From: Dryococelus australis
Lineage: Eukaryota > Arthropoda > Insecta > Phasmatodea > Phasmatidae
Assembly: GCA_029891345.1 (NCBI GenBank)
Contig: CM057002.1
Span: 65,800,590-65,864,589, forward strand
Reading direction: 5' to 3'
Length of the DNA stretch: 64,000 nucleotides
The position numbers and the translations under genes are program-made. Position 1 is the stretch's first letter. Each line of letters starts with the position of its first letter. Shown here piece by piece: positions 46,625-58,862 of this stretch. The notes beneath the pieces were generated by a model that saw only the letters and a program-made list of their open reading frames with translations, was not told the DNA's origin and ran no database searches.

Positions 46625-46803
46625 GGAAGCCGAGAGGCGAGGGAGCGTTAAAGGTGACACTGCCACGTGCATCAAGTCCACCATAGCCTCTAAGCGCAAG
46701 GCTCTGAACTGGCGTGCAGTGTTCTCGTAGTACTGCATTGGACTTTCAGTGGCGACCCAATTATTTTATTGGTGGAAAGTGTGTAGGAAGGTTCAATACA
46801 AGC
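46625..46803 (+). repeat. Unrecognised dispersed repeat of about 180 bp, copy 4 (CSP-B intron)
   Basis: The best match to copy 3: GTGACACTGCCACGTGC, CTCTGAACTGGCGTGCAGTG, TTCTCGTAGTACTGC, AGGTTCAATACAAG. Confidence 0.7.
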
Positions 46804-48100
46804 CCCTTGACTAGTTTTGTATTGATCTGACACATTCATTTTGAGATACAGCGCTTTAAAAAACAGCTTTTAGCCATTTTTGCCTGCTCTGAAATGGTGT
46901 TTCTAATTAACGTGAGGTCTTGAAAACATTAGACAGCCCTCGTCTGAAATGTGTATTATTTTCGCAGGTCAGTACACTTTACGCACTCTGCAACGCACTT
47001 GAAGCGCCAGGTAGACGGGTGCCTTAAATATAGTAAGGTCAGAGATATTTGAACATCTCTTTTAAAAATAAAATTTAAAGACTTCGACGCGCGAATAAGA
47101 AACTCAACTGCATTCCTAACGGGAAATTACTTTGTATAATGCGACACCGCATTGAGAGTAAACTCCTTCTGCTAAACGCATGTGGGTTAAATATGGCGAG
47201 CACTCCTGCGTGTTGTGAGTTACGAAACTCTGTGGTTATCGATTCAGTGCTGTAATTCTTAACTATGTCTACAAACATTGCCCACTAGGCTTCCTCGTCG
47301 CGTGATTGGCGCATTAACGATCACGACAGTAATAATATCGCTCATTTTTCCTCATCCAGAAATTATCTACGGAACACATGTTTATCTTTAATAATTTGTA
47401 CATCTAAATATCCCCAAGAAAGGTCTTTTCAGAGACAGCAAGCTTTATCATAGTAACAAGCAACACATCTATATGTATTTGTATATAAATAAACTTCTAT
47501 ATATACATAGTTATTTAAGACGTAAAGAACCAAAACATCCTTTATCCGGTTTGATTAAGGAATTATGGTAAGGCAAGGATGTCGCATTATTTGTTTCAAT
47601 ATTAGTAAGTTATGTCAAGACGCAGCAAAAGTTATTTGGTATAAGAACTGTTCATTTTATCTACAAAAACAATATTCCGTTCCAAATACAGCTCAGTCAT
47701 GTAGTTTCCAAACTGTACTTAATCATATGCCAATTTTATTGGTGACTTAAATGTTAGCCACAAACTACGGCGGATCTAGTGAGCAGTGTTGCAAAATTAT
47801 TATCTGGGCCACTATCCCAGAATACTCCCTTTTCTAATACGTTTTATTCTCCATGATTCAACGCTATCTTAAGAATTAGGTTTTGATAATTCATTATGAA
47901 CGTTCTTAACCATTTCCTCCACTTTTAATACTGACAATGGATAAGTATGCTGGATAGTAATTAACATTTTTCAACCACACGTTCATTCAATTTACTATTA
48001 TCTACTTTTAAATACAGCAGTGTATTGCTGCGTTTCAGGCATACGTAAAAGAGATTTTTATTCATGAAATACAGAAATAAATTTTTTTATTAAGTGATTG

Positions 48101-48165
48101 GCGTGGCATCTCGTCTCGTCGACAGCGAGGTCGTTCAAGACGCGGAGAAAATAGCTCAGAGAAGT
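48101..48165 (-). mobile_element. tRNA-derived SINE, family 2, 3' fragment
   Basis: Matches only the tail of the copy at 51918 (TCTCGTCGACAGCGAGGTCG then TTCAAGACG). A 5'-truncated copy in the CSP-B intron. Confidence 0.7.
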
Positions 48166-48225
48166 AGTTAGTTGTGGCGTGTAGTATTCCAACACACGTC
48201 CCCGTGAATGCGAGCCCGGATGTTA

Positions 48226-48652
48226 CACGCTATTCGCAGTAAAATGAGCACTTTTGAAAGCCCTGCTTAAGATCTACTTGTATGCATGTTGTGTAGTCTT
48301 ACGTTTTTTGTAAAATTAATATTGGCATGAGCCTCATAACTTTATTCATGCATCGGTCCAGTGAAATTGCGAAATTATTAGAAAAGTAAATATTATTAAA
48401 ATCTTCTCCATTTTACACTTTGATGCATTAAAAAAATAAAAAAAACAGAAAGCGAAGTAAATAATTTAAGTCGGCACAAATGGTTATCTAATACTTTTCA
48501 TACAACGTAGTTATATTGAACTACTTTCCCCTCCATCGTTACCAACTTTACTGAGCGCGTGTCTCTCAGTGCGCCAGTTAAAATATATGGATGTAGGAGC
48601 AGTGACATCTTATAAGGTCGATTTAAAAAATGCTCACTTTATGAACAGCCTT
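48226..48652 (+). mobile_element. M1 MITE in the CSP-B intron
   Basis: Diverged left end (CACGCTATTCGCAGTAAAAT), right end CACTTTATGAACAGCCTT; TA on both sides. Confidence 0.82.
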
Positions 48653-50681
48653 TATTTAACCACTGAGAGACATCTCTCGCTACATGCGAGAGTTTATTAA
48701 TTGTGAACAAACATGGAAACGCGTTTTATTTCTAATCCCTTTGCAGTAAATCATTGTTGTTGACGCAGTGGTAGATGTGGAACCAGAACGAAATTTCTGT
48801 ACCATAGCCGTCCAAGACTGTTCAGAGATTGAGACTGGTACTAATTTGTAGCTATTTAAGATAAGGTAGAAGTGAGTTGAATGTATCAACTAATAAAGAA
48901 CATATGGTAACTGTTCTTGTGTTCTGAGTTCCCAATTTACTATGTAAAATGCGTAGTCTGACTCGCGAATTGCGAAAAAAAAATTGCCAGACCACTAGTT
49001 CAATCAATGACGTATATGTTTGTTTTTCAACTACTAATTATCCAACAGACTTGTGCTTTTATGCAAGAGAAAAGTATTTAGCGTAATTTGACAGTATCGT
49101 AACTGTACAAAACTTGTTAACCCACTTCGTTACATGTAGCCACTATATTACACTTGATGCATAGGAAGGATAAAACATTTTTTTTTCATATGGCATATTT
49201 ACTAATTTCTAATATCGTCAACAACAGTTATTCTTTTTTTTAGTTAGTGTTTAAGTAATTTAGTTGCAAATAAACATATAAATTAACACACTATAAATTT
49301 AAACAATTTTACCAGTTTATATATTTTTACCATTACCATAAAACCAACACAAATTTTAATTACTTGTAAAAATAAGGTACACGCCTTATTTTATCCATTA
49401 AGTAAAAAAAATTACACATGTTGTGTGAATGCTGTGCGATTACTCTTGTGTTTTAAAAATATTTTAACATATTTTAATGAAGTTTAAAATTTTGACGAAA
49501 GTCCAAGGCTCAAATAGATAGTCTCTGTCAAACTGTTTTGGTTGCCGAAAAGTTATGTTGCTTCCATCATGTATATTACTTCGTGCTAATATAGGTGAAG
49601 AAGCTTTCCTGACTATGAAGTATTGCCACTGTCCATCAGTCACGGGAATTTGTCCCAGGAAATGACTAGGAAGTGAGCATCGCCATAATATTGAAGTGTC
49701 GGGGCTAGGCGGCTTCTTCATAGTAGTAGTTCTGACAGAATGGTAAACTTGGACCGCACTAGAGAGGCGGTAAAACGAAATTTAAAGCATTATGCCGAAG
49801 GTTTGCAGAGAAAATTAAAAGTGAGTAATGGCATTTTGAGAGCTTGAGAGTAGAAGAACGTAAAAGACAGTGTCAACACTTTTCAGCGATATATCTATCG
49901 ATACTGCAATCGATATATCAAAGTTATGTGGTTACCACAATTTACCAAATAATTGTTTTATGACATGACGTGACAAAACTAATGGTTAGTAAAAAAATTG
50001 TAATTAACTAACAAATAACAAACTTGAAGACAGTTAACAAATTATATAAACACATGGTATACACAGATGATGTTTTTTTTTTAAAAATGCTGCTCTATAG
50101 TGGCACTCACCAGAAACCACAATAATTAGAAGTTAATAACGACAGTTTGTTATGGAATTGGAGACATCTTTAGTGAAATAAACATACGCGAAAATATTAT
50201 GAGAAATAGTGGCATGTTAGGCTTTAAACAACAAACTATAATTCACATTAAAGTTTCTTATATGTAATACAATTTGTAGCACGGACATATTATAAACCAC
50301 AAAAATAGTCCTTTATTTAAAGAAAAGTTTAATTGATTGCAGGAAAATAGTAAGGGTGGAAGCTTCGAAAAAAAAAAATGCCTGAAACGGGCAACACATA
50401 AACGAGAGAAGTAAAAAAAAAAACTAAGCGAACACACAAATGCTCATCGTGCCATAAAATGGCACACAACAAACACAACTGCATTTTTATTGTTCCCGAC
50501 ATATAACAAAGTGTTATATTGATACTTGTACTGTTCCGGACAAACTTCTGCTCGTGGTGGCGCTTACAGTTATATGTTTATCTGTGACTGAAATTGTTAA
50601 GTACATGATGCTCCAAAATTAAAAATATTTACTACTTGGAACACCTGAAGTCGTGAATTAAAGTAGACCGCTAACACATGG

Positions 50682-50905
50682 AGTCGAGTTGAGAGATTTG
50701 GGCGGCTCTTAAAAACGAGGTCTTGAGAGCCGATGAGAGTAAATTGAGGTGTGAATGGATCAGTGCCAGAATTCAAGGAGGCGGGGGAAACGTCATATCC
50801 CCGAGAAAACCCCTTCGGCCAGCGGCATCGTTCGGCACGATTACCACTTGCGAAAATCCGGGAGTGACCCGGCCGGGGATTGAACCCGGTTCACCTATGT
50901 GGGCA
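50682..50905 (-). mobile_element. tRNA-derived SINE, family 1, truncated head
   Basis: Minus-strand copy within the CSP-B intron; body and B-box complement GGGGATTGAACCCGG present, A-box region lost. Confidence 0.85.
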
Positions 50906-51523
50906 TACGTTGATGTTTGCACAATTTGACTGGCGTCAAAGAGAAGATGGAAGTGGGTCGTCGATATACACCATTGCAGGGATACTTTATTAGTGTCTAG
51001 CCTTATTTACCGCCATCTCATTGGTCGAGAACACACCCAGCTTTCATCATTTTCTGGCTGTCAGCCAGTGGAGTGCCAAGTTCGCCAGGTTCTTTCTTCT
51101 GTAGTATAATTTATAGTAGATCATATTTATATTTTACTTACAGAAATCGTCGCTAATATATTGTTTTCTGGAAAAATTCCGATAAAAGTAGGGAAATAAT
51201 TTCAACTTTATCCAAGTTAGTTTTGGTTTTATATACAGGGAAATTCTGTACTCATAACAAATGCATATAGCCCTCAGAATGTTAAGGGTAAGGTAATGGA
51301 CATGAGTTGAGTGTTAAATGAAAAAAGACACCCACTGCACAGCTATATCGCAAGAGAAAATATACAACAGATGATGGCATTACAAAACACACGCACACAC
51401 CCAAACACATGTGTTGTTTTCGCGAACATTTCTAATGCCGTTCTTTGCGACATAGCAGTGCAATGTGGTGTGTCCGAAGTGCGAGTTGAAGGGCGGGCGA
51501 TGACGTTTGCCGCTGTGTTGCAG

Positions 51524-51735
51524 CGAACCTCCCGGACGCGCTGAAGACAGAGTGTTCCAAGTGCACGGAGAAACAGAAACAAGATATGGAGATAGTGATC
51601 ATCCACCTGATCAACAAGAAGCACGAGGTGTGGGAGGAGCTGAAGAAGTTGTACGACCCCACTGGCGAGTACGAGAAGGCGAACTCACACTACCTGAAGA
51701 AGGCTGAGGAGGCTGCTGCTACTGCTGGCAACTGA
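51524..51735 (+). CDS. CSP: Chemosensory protein B, exon 2 (C-terminal half)
   Basis: Second coding exon of CSP-B. The CAG acceptor at 51521-51523 joins in phase 1 to give KELRANLPDALKTECSKC, completing C52-x6-C59-x18-C78-x2-C81. The helical C-terminal part keeps Trp104 (VWEELKKLYDPTGEY) and ends in an Ala-rich tail (EEAAATAGN), three residues longer than CSP-A. Stop TGA at 51733-51735. By eye only about half the residues of this exon match CSP-A, far fewer than in the signal peptide and N-terminus, so ligand specificity may differ. The frame is open throughout. Confidence 0.95.
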
Positions 51736-51798
51736 GGCTGTCTCAGTTTCCCAGGCGCACTACGCAACCCGCAACGCTAATTTCGTAATGGTTATAGC

Positions 51799-51804
51799 AA
51801 TAAA
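51799..51804 (+). other. Polyadenylation signal of CSP-B
   Basis: AATAAA 64 bp after the stop codon. A SINE of the second family begins about 115 bp further on, so the transcript end lies close to inserted repeat DNA. Confidence 0.75.
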
Positions 51805-51917
51805 AGGATTCAGGAGTAATGTTAAATTTACAGACCCTTGGCCTTTCCCTTCCCAATAATTTACCTTACAAATGTATGTAAATGAAATCTGATAGAACTC
51901 TGGTAGTAGGCAGATAG

Positions 51918-52153
51918 GGCGTAACGTCTCGTCAACAGCGAGGTCGTTAGAGACGAAGGAAGTTGCTCACAGAAGCCGGAGCAGGGAAGGAATCTGACAC
52001 GGCCTGTAATAGCCAACCACCCCAGCACTCGTGGAGTGATTTAGATAAACCACGAAAAAAAACGAAACCAGGACGGCGAATGGCCGTACCGGGATCCGAA
52101 CCCAGGCCCCACCGAGTGTGAGTCCAAATTGTAACCACTTCGCCACCCCGCTC
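51918..52153 (-). mobile_element. tRNA-derived SINE, family 2
   Basis: On the minus strand it begins GAGCGGGGTGGCGAAGTGGT (A box) and has B box GGGTTCGGATCCC, followed by a body unlike family 1 (GCCAACCACCCCAGCACTCG, plus sense) and a GAGGTCGTT-type tail. It lies about 110 bp after the CSP-B polyadenylation signal. Confidence 0.85.
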
Positions 52154-53473
52154 AATATCAACTGAGAAGGAAGCGAGTTCTTGCAGACTTGCACTTGCAA
52201 ATATCCTTCATCTTACGTGTGGCTCTGTGTTATAGCGTACCTAGGTGGCGACCATTTTATTGCGTTTTGCTGGTGAATTTAAAGAAACTTAGCTTCGTGT
52301 GTACAAAGTGTTCAACTCACTATCTTGTTACACCCAGTCACGCGGACTGCAGCTACCTGAGTTCTGGGTGTCTAGTATTACTTCCAAGTCCCATATATCG
52401 CATAAGCAGTTGCTTTTTTTTCAACGCGCTCACGTAAATCAGACGTAAAGAATCATTTCATTGTAATCTTTGTATTTGCTCTTTTCCCTCAAGTTTTACG
52501 ATGAAGCCATCAATTATGGTTGATTTCGGAGATTGGTTTTCAAACTGAAGCGACTGTTTTTTTTATATATAAAATTGGAACATATAATTTAATAACACGC
52601 CAGTTTCGCTGCTGAAACCATAACTTAGTTACCCTTTGATTAAATAGTGTTATTGCGAGTAGCATCGTGTCCTTGAAGATGTGGAGTGGAGTAGCTTTTT
52701 ATTAGGGAGGGGAAATCCCAACCATCTTGGTTTTTTTTACAAGTATTCGTAATCAAACTTTATGACCAGGCATTAAATAGCAAGGCTTAACATGGCAAAT
52801 ATGATTAATTAGCATAAGTTTTGAAGTTTGTACGGCTTTATTATATCCCTATTTTCCCATTTGGTACAAAAATTATAAAATAATTGGGGAAACCTTGATT
52901 AAGGTTACAAATGTAAAAAAAAAAAAAAATTATTTCGAAAATGTTTTAAAGGTGTTCCCTGTGCATGAACAAAAAATTGTTTTTAAAAATTGAATTTGGA
53001 AATTATGTTATATAGGAATGTACATAAATTCAAGTTGCCGGGGATCTCTCCCGCATAAGACCTCTAGGATCAACCCGCTAGGATCTAGCCTGTCGTCTAT
53101 AATTGTTTTCCCTTAATGTCAACTGTATAAGATTTTATAACTGAATAAACAAATTTGTTACCTGGTTGCAGTTTTCATAATTTCCTTTAATTATTACTAG
53201 AGACCTCAGAAAGTAGCTGTTCCATCTGGAAATTATCTGCGAAGGTAGTCCACAGCTAACTCGTCACAACTTGCATTTTATAATCTGAAAAGTGGAAACT
53301 ACTCCAAATCAGAGAACTTTATTGCGGGTCTGTCGAAACTGCTGCACTTGAATCAGCGAAATTCTGCTGCTCATTTTCGTCGCTGGTTTTCACTGATTCA
53401 TCACTGGTTCCTGGCGAATTTCACTGACCCAGCAGTAAAACCTCAGTTCATTCCACATATGCCTCATTATATA
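52154..53473. other. No gene recognised
   Basis: AT-rich; TAGAGACCTCAGAAAGTAGC at 53199 resembles a MITE left end. No other signal. Confidence 0.5.
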
Positions 53474-53893
53474 CAGACTGTTCACGATAAAATGGGCTCT
53501 TTTGAAAGCCCTGCTTAAGATCTGCTTGTATTCACGTTATGTATTATTCCGCCTTATGTGAAATTAACAATGCCATGGGCATCATAACTTCATTTATACG
53601 TCGGCCAGGTGACACTGTGGAATTGTTATAAAAGAAAACCTGTCTAAAATCTGGTCATATTTACACTTCGATGCATTAAAAAACAGAAAGTGAAAGAAAT
53701 AATTAAAGTTATCACTAATGATTACCTGACACTTTATATACGGCGTTAAGATATGGAATTATTTTCCATCCATCATTACCAACTTTACTGCACACATGTC
53801 ACTTAATGCGCTCGTAAAAATATATGCAGACAGGGGCAGCGATTTTTCCCTAAGCTTGATTTCAAAAGTGCTCACTTTATCTTGTACAAACTC
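53474..53893 (+). mobile_element. M1 MITE
   Basis: Left end CAGACTGTTCACGATAAAAT preceded by TA; interior full; right end decayed (CTTTATCTTGTACAAACTC). Confidence 0.8.
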
Positions 53894-54131
53894 AACCAGC
53901 TCGTTAACTGAAAATTCAGTGAAATAATTCAGCCGATTTAAATCACAGATTCAAATTTAGAACGTGGAAGAGTGTGAGCAAATAGTAAACTCGCAACAAA
54001 GTACAGCTCCGATCTGTTATGACGAGCAATCAGCGGGCGGCTAACATCTACCCGAGTATCTGTCGAGTCCTTCCTAGAAGTTACAGAAACCGCTCGTTTC
54101 TCAGGTTTTTAATTATTATCGAGTGTGTTAT

Positions 54132-54533
54132 TAGGATAACTAGACGTCCTGATTTTCGCAGGACAGTCCTTTTTTTCAAAGTGTAGTCCTGCGGGATTCG
54201 AAAGGACTAATGAAATCATTAAATGTCTTTCTTTAACCAAGTGTGCTGCAACAAGTCCTGCGTTTTACACGAAAATTACCAGTAAAAATTTATATTATTT
54301 ACACGTGCAGTGAGTGTTATGAACTGATTTGTCTAAATAACGTTGTTGACAATTAAACTGTAATAATTGTTTTGATTTACATTCAGATATTTATTTATAT
54401 GTAATTTCTCAGTGACATCAGCTTGTATTTACAGTTCTGTAGTGTGTACAAGTTAATCACATCCCTTTTAATATAACTCGAATTTATTATGACAAGTGTC
54501 CTGCTTTGTGTACTAAAAATCTGGTCACCCTAG
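54132..54533. mobile_element. hAT-like MITE (TAGGGTGACCAGAC ends)
   Basis: TAGGATAACTAGACGTCCTG at the left and AAAATCTGGTCACCCTA at the right are imperfect inverted repeats of the TAGGGTGACCAGA type common in hAT elements. I see no clean 8-bp duplication. Interior is rich in AGTCCT motifs. Confidence 0.65.
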
Positions 54534-55028
54534 TATGTCGTTTGGCTATGTTCTGGCGTATCTGTCTCGCCTGGCCGGCTGTCCTATGGCTATTTTTTAC
54601 GTGGTTTTCCGGCAACGTTTTAGTCACAAGCTGAACTGGAAATATTCTGCAGAGTAGTGACTAGAGAACAGTTCTGTGATAGGAATCAGGTTGCATGGTA
54701 GCTACAAGCAAATTTCTCTACAAATCTCACAATATTCTCTTAGATTATTACAGCTTTCGTGCGTTTTGCGAAACAAGACAAATGTTGCTGAAGTGGTTCT
54801 GCTGAAGAGATAATATGATCTGTAGCAAGGTCAGTGAGCTCTGCTTGTACGCACTATGAGTACAATGGTATATACAGTCACATACAGGAATATTACACAC
54901 AGTCCTGTTCAAACGTACTACAGTCAGAATACTGTGATGCCTACAGTCAAGGCGCCAGTACGTTCACGCACTTATTGACTGTATTATTATTACTTTCTAT
55001 ATTTACAGTAATTATAAGGTGTCAACAA

Positions 55029-55772
55029 CACTGAGGAAGAGGTTTTGTTGAATCAAACAAAGTTTGTTTGGCCCAAAAAAAATTATTTGTTTGTATAGGG
55101 TCAACAATATGTATTGTTGAAACCAAATTATTTTGTTGTTCTTATTCTTTTGCCCCAAACAAAAATTTGGTCGGTGCTACTAAAAATTTGTTTGGCTCTA
55201 TATACATTAAATGGTTTTAGTTTACATATGGGATGCCCGGCCAAGATTCTGACCTAGATCAAGCGCTACGCCTTAGCAAGTTCAGCTAAAGCGACTACTG
55301 TTAAAATGAGAATGTTTTCAAATATACGCGAGGATACATAATCCAAATACTGGACAACGTACGCAAATAAATATTTCAAGTTTCACAGCCTTAATTTTCA
55401 TTTTCCTGTTGAACTTGTTGTATTTTCCTGTTGAACTTGTTTATTTTCCTGTTGAACTTGTTTTATTAGGATGTTTATACCAATCTTAAGCATCAATAAA
55501 TTTGCAAAAATTCACTGCTTCTATTCCAATTGCCACAAAAAAGTTTTTTTAACGAAGCAAGTGGCCAAACAAATATCTACAGTTAATTCTACCAGATATT
55601 TTGTTTAAAGTCTAATTTATTTTGGCCCAACACAGAGGATTTTGTTAGATGAACAAAATTAATTTTGTTGATTTACAAGTATTGTTTACCGAACAAAATA
55701 TTTTGTTCTGATAATTATAAATATAATTTTGGTCCTATACAAATAAATATCTTGTTGGCTGTTCTCTCAGTG
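55029..55772 (-). mobile_element. 744-bp non-autonomous element, copy 3 (reverse)
   Basis: CACTGAGGAAGAGGTTTTGT to GGCTGTTCTCTCAGTG, reverse of copies 1 and 2, with a three-unit tandem array inside (55401-55465). Confidence 0.75.
55401..55465 (+). repeat. 21-22-bp tandem repeat, 3 copies
   Basis: TTTTCCTGTTGAACTTGTT begins at 55401, 55423 and 55444. The array lies inside the 744-bp element at 55029-55772. Confidence 0.9.
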
Positions 55773-56384
55773 TACTGATCTGATAGCTATCCTTATAACA
55801 ACACAATTTTGGTTCATACAACAATATATTTTCTTATTGTAATGTAAATATTGGCGTGTTGCTGTTGGCTGCACGCGGCAGGCAATTGCCATCAAACCCT
55901 CTAAAAGCCCATATCGTTACAAATACCAGTTTATTGTGGTCGATTGTACAGGATGAGTCCTTTAAGAAAAGGCCCCGTAGGACATGTGTGTAAAGGAGCG
56001 CGGGAATGAGGAAATACAGTCCAATGTGACAACGAAATACCTAGAGTAGGTGCTGGGAGATTATTATATAGTTTTAATCACCAAATAGTTTCTTTTTTTA
56101 AATTGATACACTTGTCAATGCAGAACTGTAGCAACTCTATCGCTACAGGCATAGGCCTAACCAACATACTCTGGCATTAATACTAAAATTAATTAAATTG
56201 CTGTTAGGAAACTACTCATAAATGCGAGATTTATATGTTTTAAGTATTCATAACATATTTTATTTCCTCATTCCCTCACTCCGTTACACACATGTTCCAC
56301 GGGGCCTTTTTTAAAAGACTCGTCCTGTATAATCACTCTCTCAGCTACGTTATTGGGAGAGAGACCCGTGCAGAGTCTGCACGG

Positions 56385-56606
56385 GAGGATTCGGTGGCTC
56401 TGAGGTCTTGAGAGCCTATGAAGGTGAAACGAGGTAAATACAGAACAGCGTCGGAATGCAAGGGCGAAGGAAACGGCAGATCCCCGAGAAAATCTGGCGA
56501 CCACTGGCATCGTCCGGCACTATTCCTGGAGAGGCCACACCGGGAATCGAACCCGGTGAGCCTTGGTAAGACACGAGCTCTCTATCCACTATACCACCAC
56601 AGTCCT
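56385..56606 (-). mobile_element. tRNA-derived SINE, family 1, diverged
   Basis: Minus-strand copy with body (GTCGGAATGCAAGGGCG on plus), B-box complement GGGAATCGAACCCGG and a diverged A-box region (CTATCCACTATACCACCACAG on plus is its complement). Confidence 0.82.
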
Positions 56607-58841
56607 CAGTCTTAGTTTTCCTTGTTCGAGTTGTCTGAGCCTACGAGTCTTCGTCCTTGCGTTACGTTGCGTGTACGGCTTAAGTAATTAATTGCACGTC
56701 GTTAAAAGCAAGGAAGTGAGTCTGCGATGTAACAGACAGACCTGCACGGAGTAGCTTGTCACGCTCAGCTCCAGGAAAGCTACCTACAAATAGAATAGGC
56801 GAGTGTGCGAAAATTAGCATATCGGCTATTATTATATCTGCATAAATATATTATATTTAAATATTATTATCAGTCAGTAAATATTTCCCAATTCTGAAAC
56901 ATTTTGCATATTAAGATTATGTGTTCTTTGTTTAAGTTTCGGCTATTGTTAAATGTTGGTACCATAGACTAAAGATGGGGTGGACCGGCTCTTTGTCTTC
57001 TGTGCACTTACTCAACACTGACATACCCTAAACCAGCACAACTTTCAAAGTCACATGGTCAACAGTTATGAAAAGAGCGTTTGTTTACGTCTTAACTTGT
57101 TTAATGAGAACCACTTCCATATGAATAAGATACTTTACCTATTTAAAATTATTGTAAAGGCATAACCTCAAATCCTAACGACGTCGTTGATGACAGTCGT
57201 GTTGGCAGAGAAGAATTCCAATGTTGAGACACTGGGACAGGTTTTGCGCAGCCAGCGAGCTCGCTCTACCACATTTTCACTCTATTGTTGGTACTGCATA
57301 TGTAACATCAGTTAAATGTACAATTAAACAGAGGTACTGTTGTCTGCCAGTTGTAAGGGAGGAGGAGGGGGAGGGTGAGACACCCCTGTACGAGTCTCTA
57401 GTGAATTTGGCTCCAGTCTTCATCGACAGAGATTTACTGTGGGGTATATCTGAATCTACTTTCGTTTACCATCACCATACTGTAACACCCAGAACACTTA
57501 CAAAATGGTTTCCTGATTTTTATATCAAATGCATGTTAATTGCATTAGTTTTCTTTGGGGTGTACAAGTAGAGAGTCTGCTAACCGCACCCGACTGTGCA
57601 ACATTCAGAACGCTTTAAACAGTAGTGCACAAATCATCGAAATTGTCATATAAGTACAATTTATACTGCTTATGGAAGAATAATGGATATATTTTGTAAT
57701 ACTGTATGATAATTTTCTAGAATTTACTTAAGCCTTTTAAATTGTTAAAGAAGTCAGTTGTAAAAGTTTTGGCATACGGCAGTATGAAATAAATTTCTGT
57801 GAATATATCCAGTTATCGCCAAATTTTAAATGGAATACATTATTTGCGGATTTGCGCTAAGTGGCTGACATATGGTGGTGAGATTTTGTACTAGTGAAAA
57901 CGGCATTAAGAAGTGCCGGTATATTGATTGTTATTTTTAACAGTTTTAATGCATTTTGGATGTATTTTAAAGCGTGTCAAAATATGACGCAACAAAACGA
58001 TACATTATCAGTTCAACATTCCCGCTGCCACGATGTCGATTCCCTGAAGACGACAAGCTGGAGAAACGTGGATCAGTGTGTGTGCTGAAAATCTATCAAT
58101 TTCTTTGCAAGTTAATTTGTGTGGAAATCATCTTACGCAAGAATATTTTTTATGAAGTTATGAACGGAAGTTACTTTAGTTTAATATGTCACTACATTCA
58201 ACAAAACGTGGTAGGAAATTAATTTGTAGGGGATAATTTTATTAAAATAAACCTTCGTTGCGTCACTTACCGTTGAGTAGTGAGTTGGTGTTGCGCGTGA
58301 TATACCTAGTCCAAGTATTTCTCCCCGTCATTAAATGAGAAGGAGAAATATTTGGAATATGATGATTTAATTGATTTTACATAACTTAGTACGACTGTCA
58401 ACAAATATTGCCCGGTCTATTGACAGTGTCATTTGGCAGTATTAAAAGTCGTGGTACAGTCTCTGAGCACACCTAAACTGCGTGTAAGCGAAGAAATTTA
58501 ATACTTATGTTGGTTTTGGGTAGTGGGTAATACCAAACAGGACAGTAAAAACTTTCAAATGTTGAGGAATAAGACATTTTTATTAATTATGCCAGTTTTT
58601 TTTTTTAAGTTATTGCTTATTTGTTATGGTGGCAGGTGATATTTCAGTAATTATTTATGACATTTAAAGCCGCACTTGCATGAATGCCCATTCTCTTTAC
58701 CACATTTGTGTCGTTATTAGTGTTTATTGAGAAGCATTGTAGCACAGGTAGCAAAATAATCGCTAGTGTGGCTGCCACAGATTTGTTTAACTCATTGTCT
58801 GAAAGCTACTTTGGAATTCAATATAGTCCCAAAGGCTAGTA
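56607..58841. other. No gene recognised
   Basis: AT-rich. An open frame of 116 aa at 57221-57571 has no known domain and ends in a hydrophobic tail; I see no splice or promoter support. Confidence 0.5.
57640..57760 (+). repeat. Dispersed repeat, pair with 1375-1480
   Basis: GGAAGAATAATGGATATATT then TTGTAATACTGTATGAT. See 1375-1480. Confidence 0.4.
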
Positions 58842-58862
58842 AAAAAAAAAAAAAAAAAAAAA
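58842..58862 (+). repeat. Poly(A) run
   Basis: About 21 consecutive A. No retroposed body was recognised upstream. Confidence 0.8.

Larger units (their letters stand above)
46233..51523 (+). other. CSP-B intron (phase 1, 5291 bp)
   Basis: GT donor to CAG acceptor. It contains a copy of the unrecognised 180-bp repeat (46625-46803), a second-family SINE tail (48101-48165), a Tc1/mariner-like MITE (48226-48652), a truncated SINE (50682-50905) and long AT-rich stretches with no recognisable feature (46804-48100, 48653-50680). It lacks the old block that follows exon 1 in the CSP-A intron, so the two introns are not simple copies of each other. Confidence 0.88.

Noticed and set aside
57221-57571. 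116-aa open frame with a hydrophobic C-terminus
   Set aside because: No family resemblance, no promoter or polyadenylation context; length is within chance for this much sequence.
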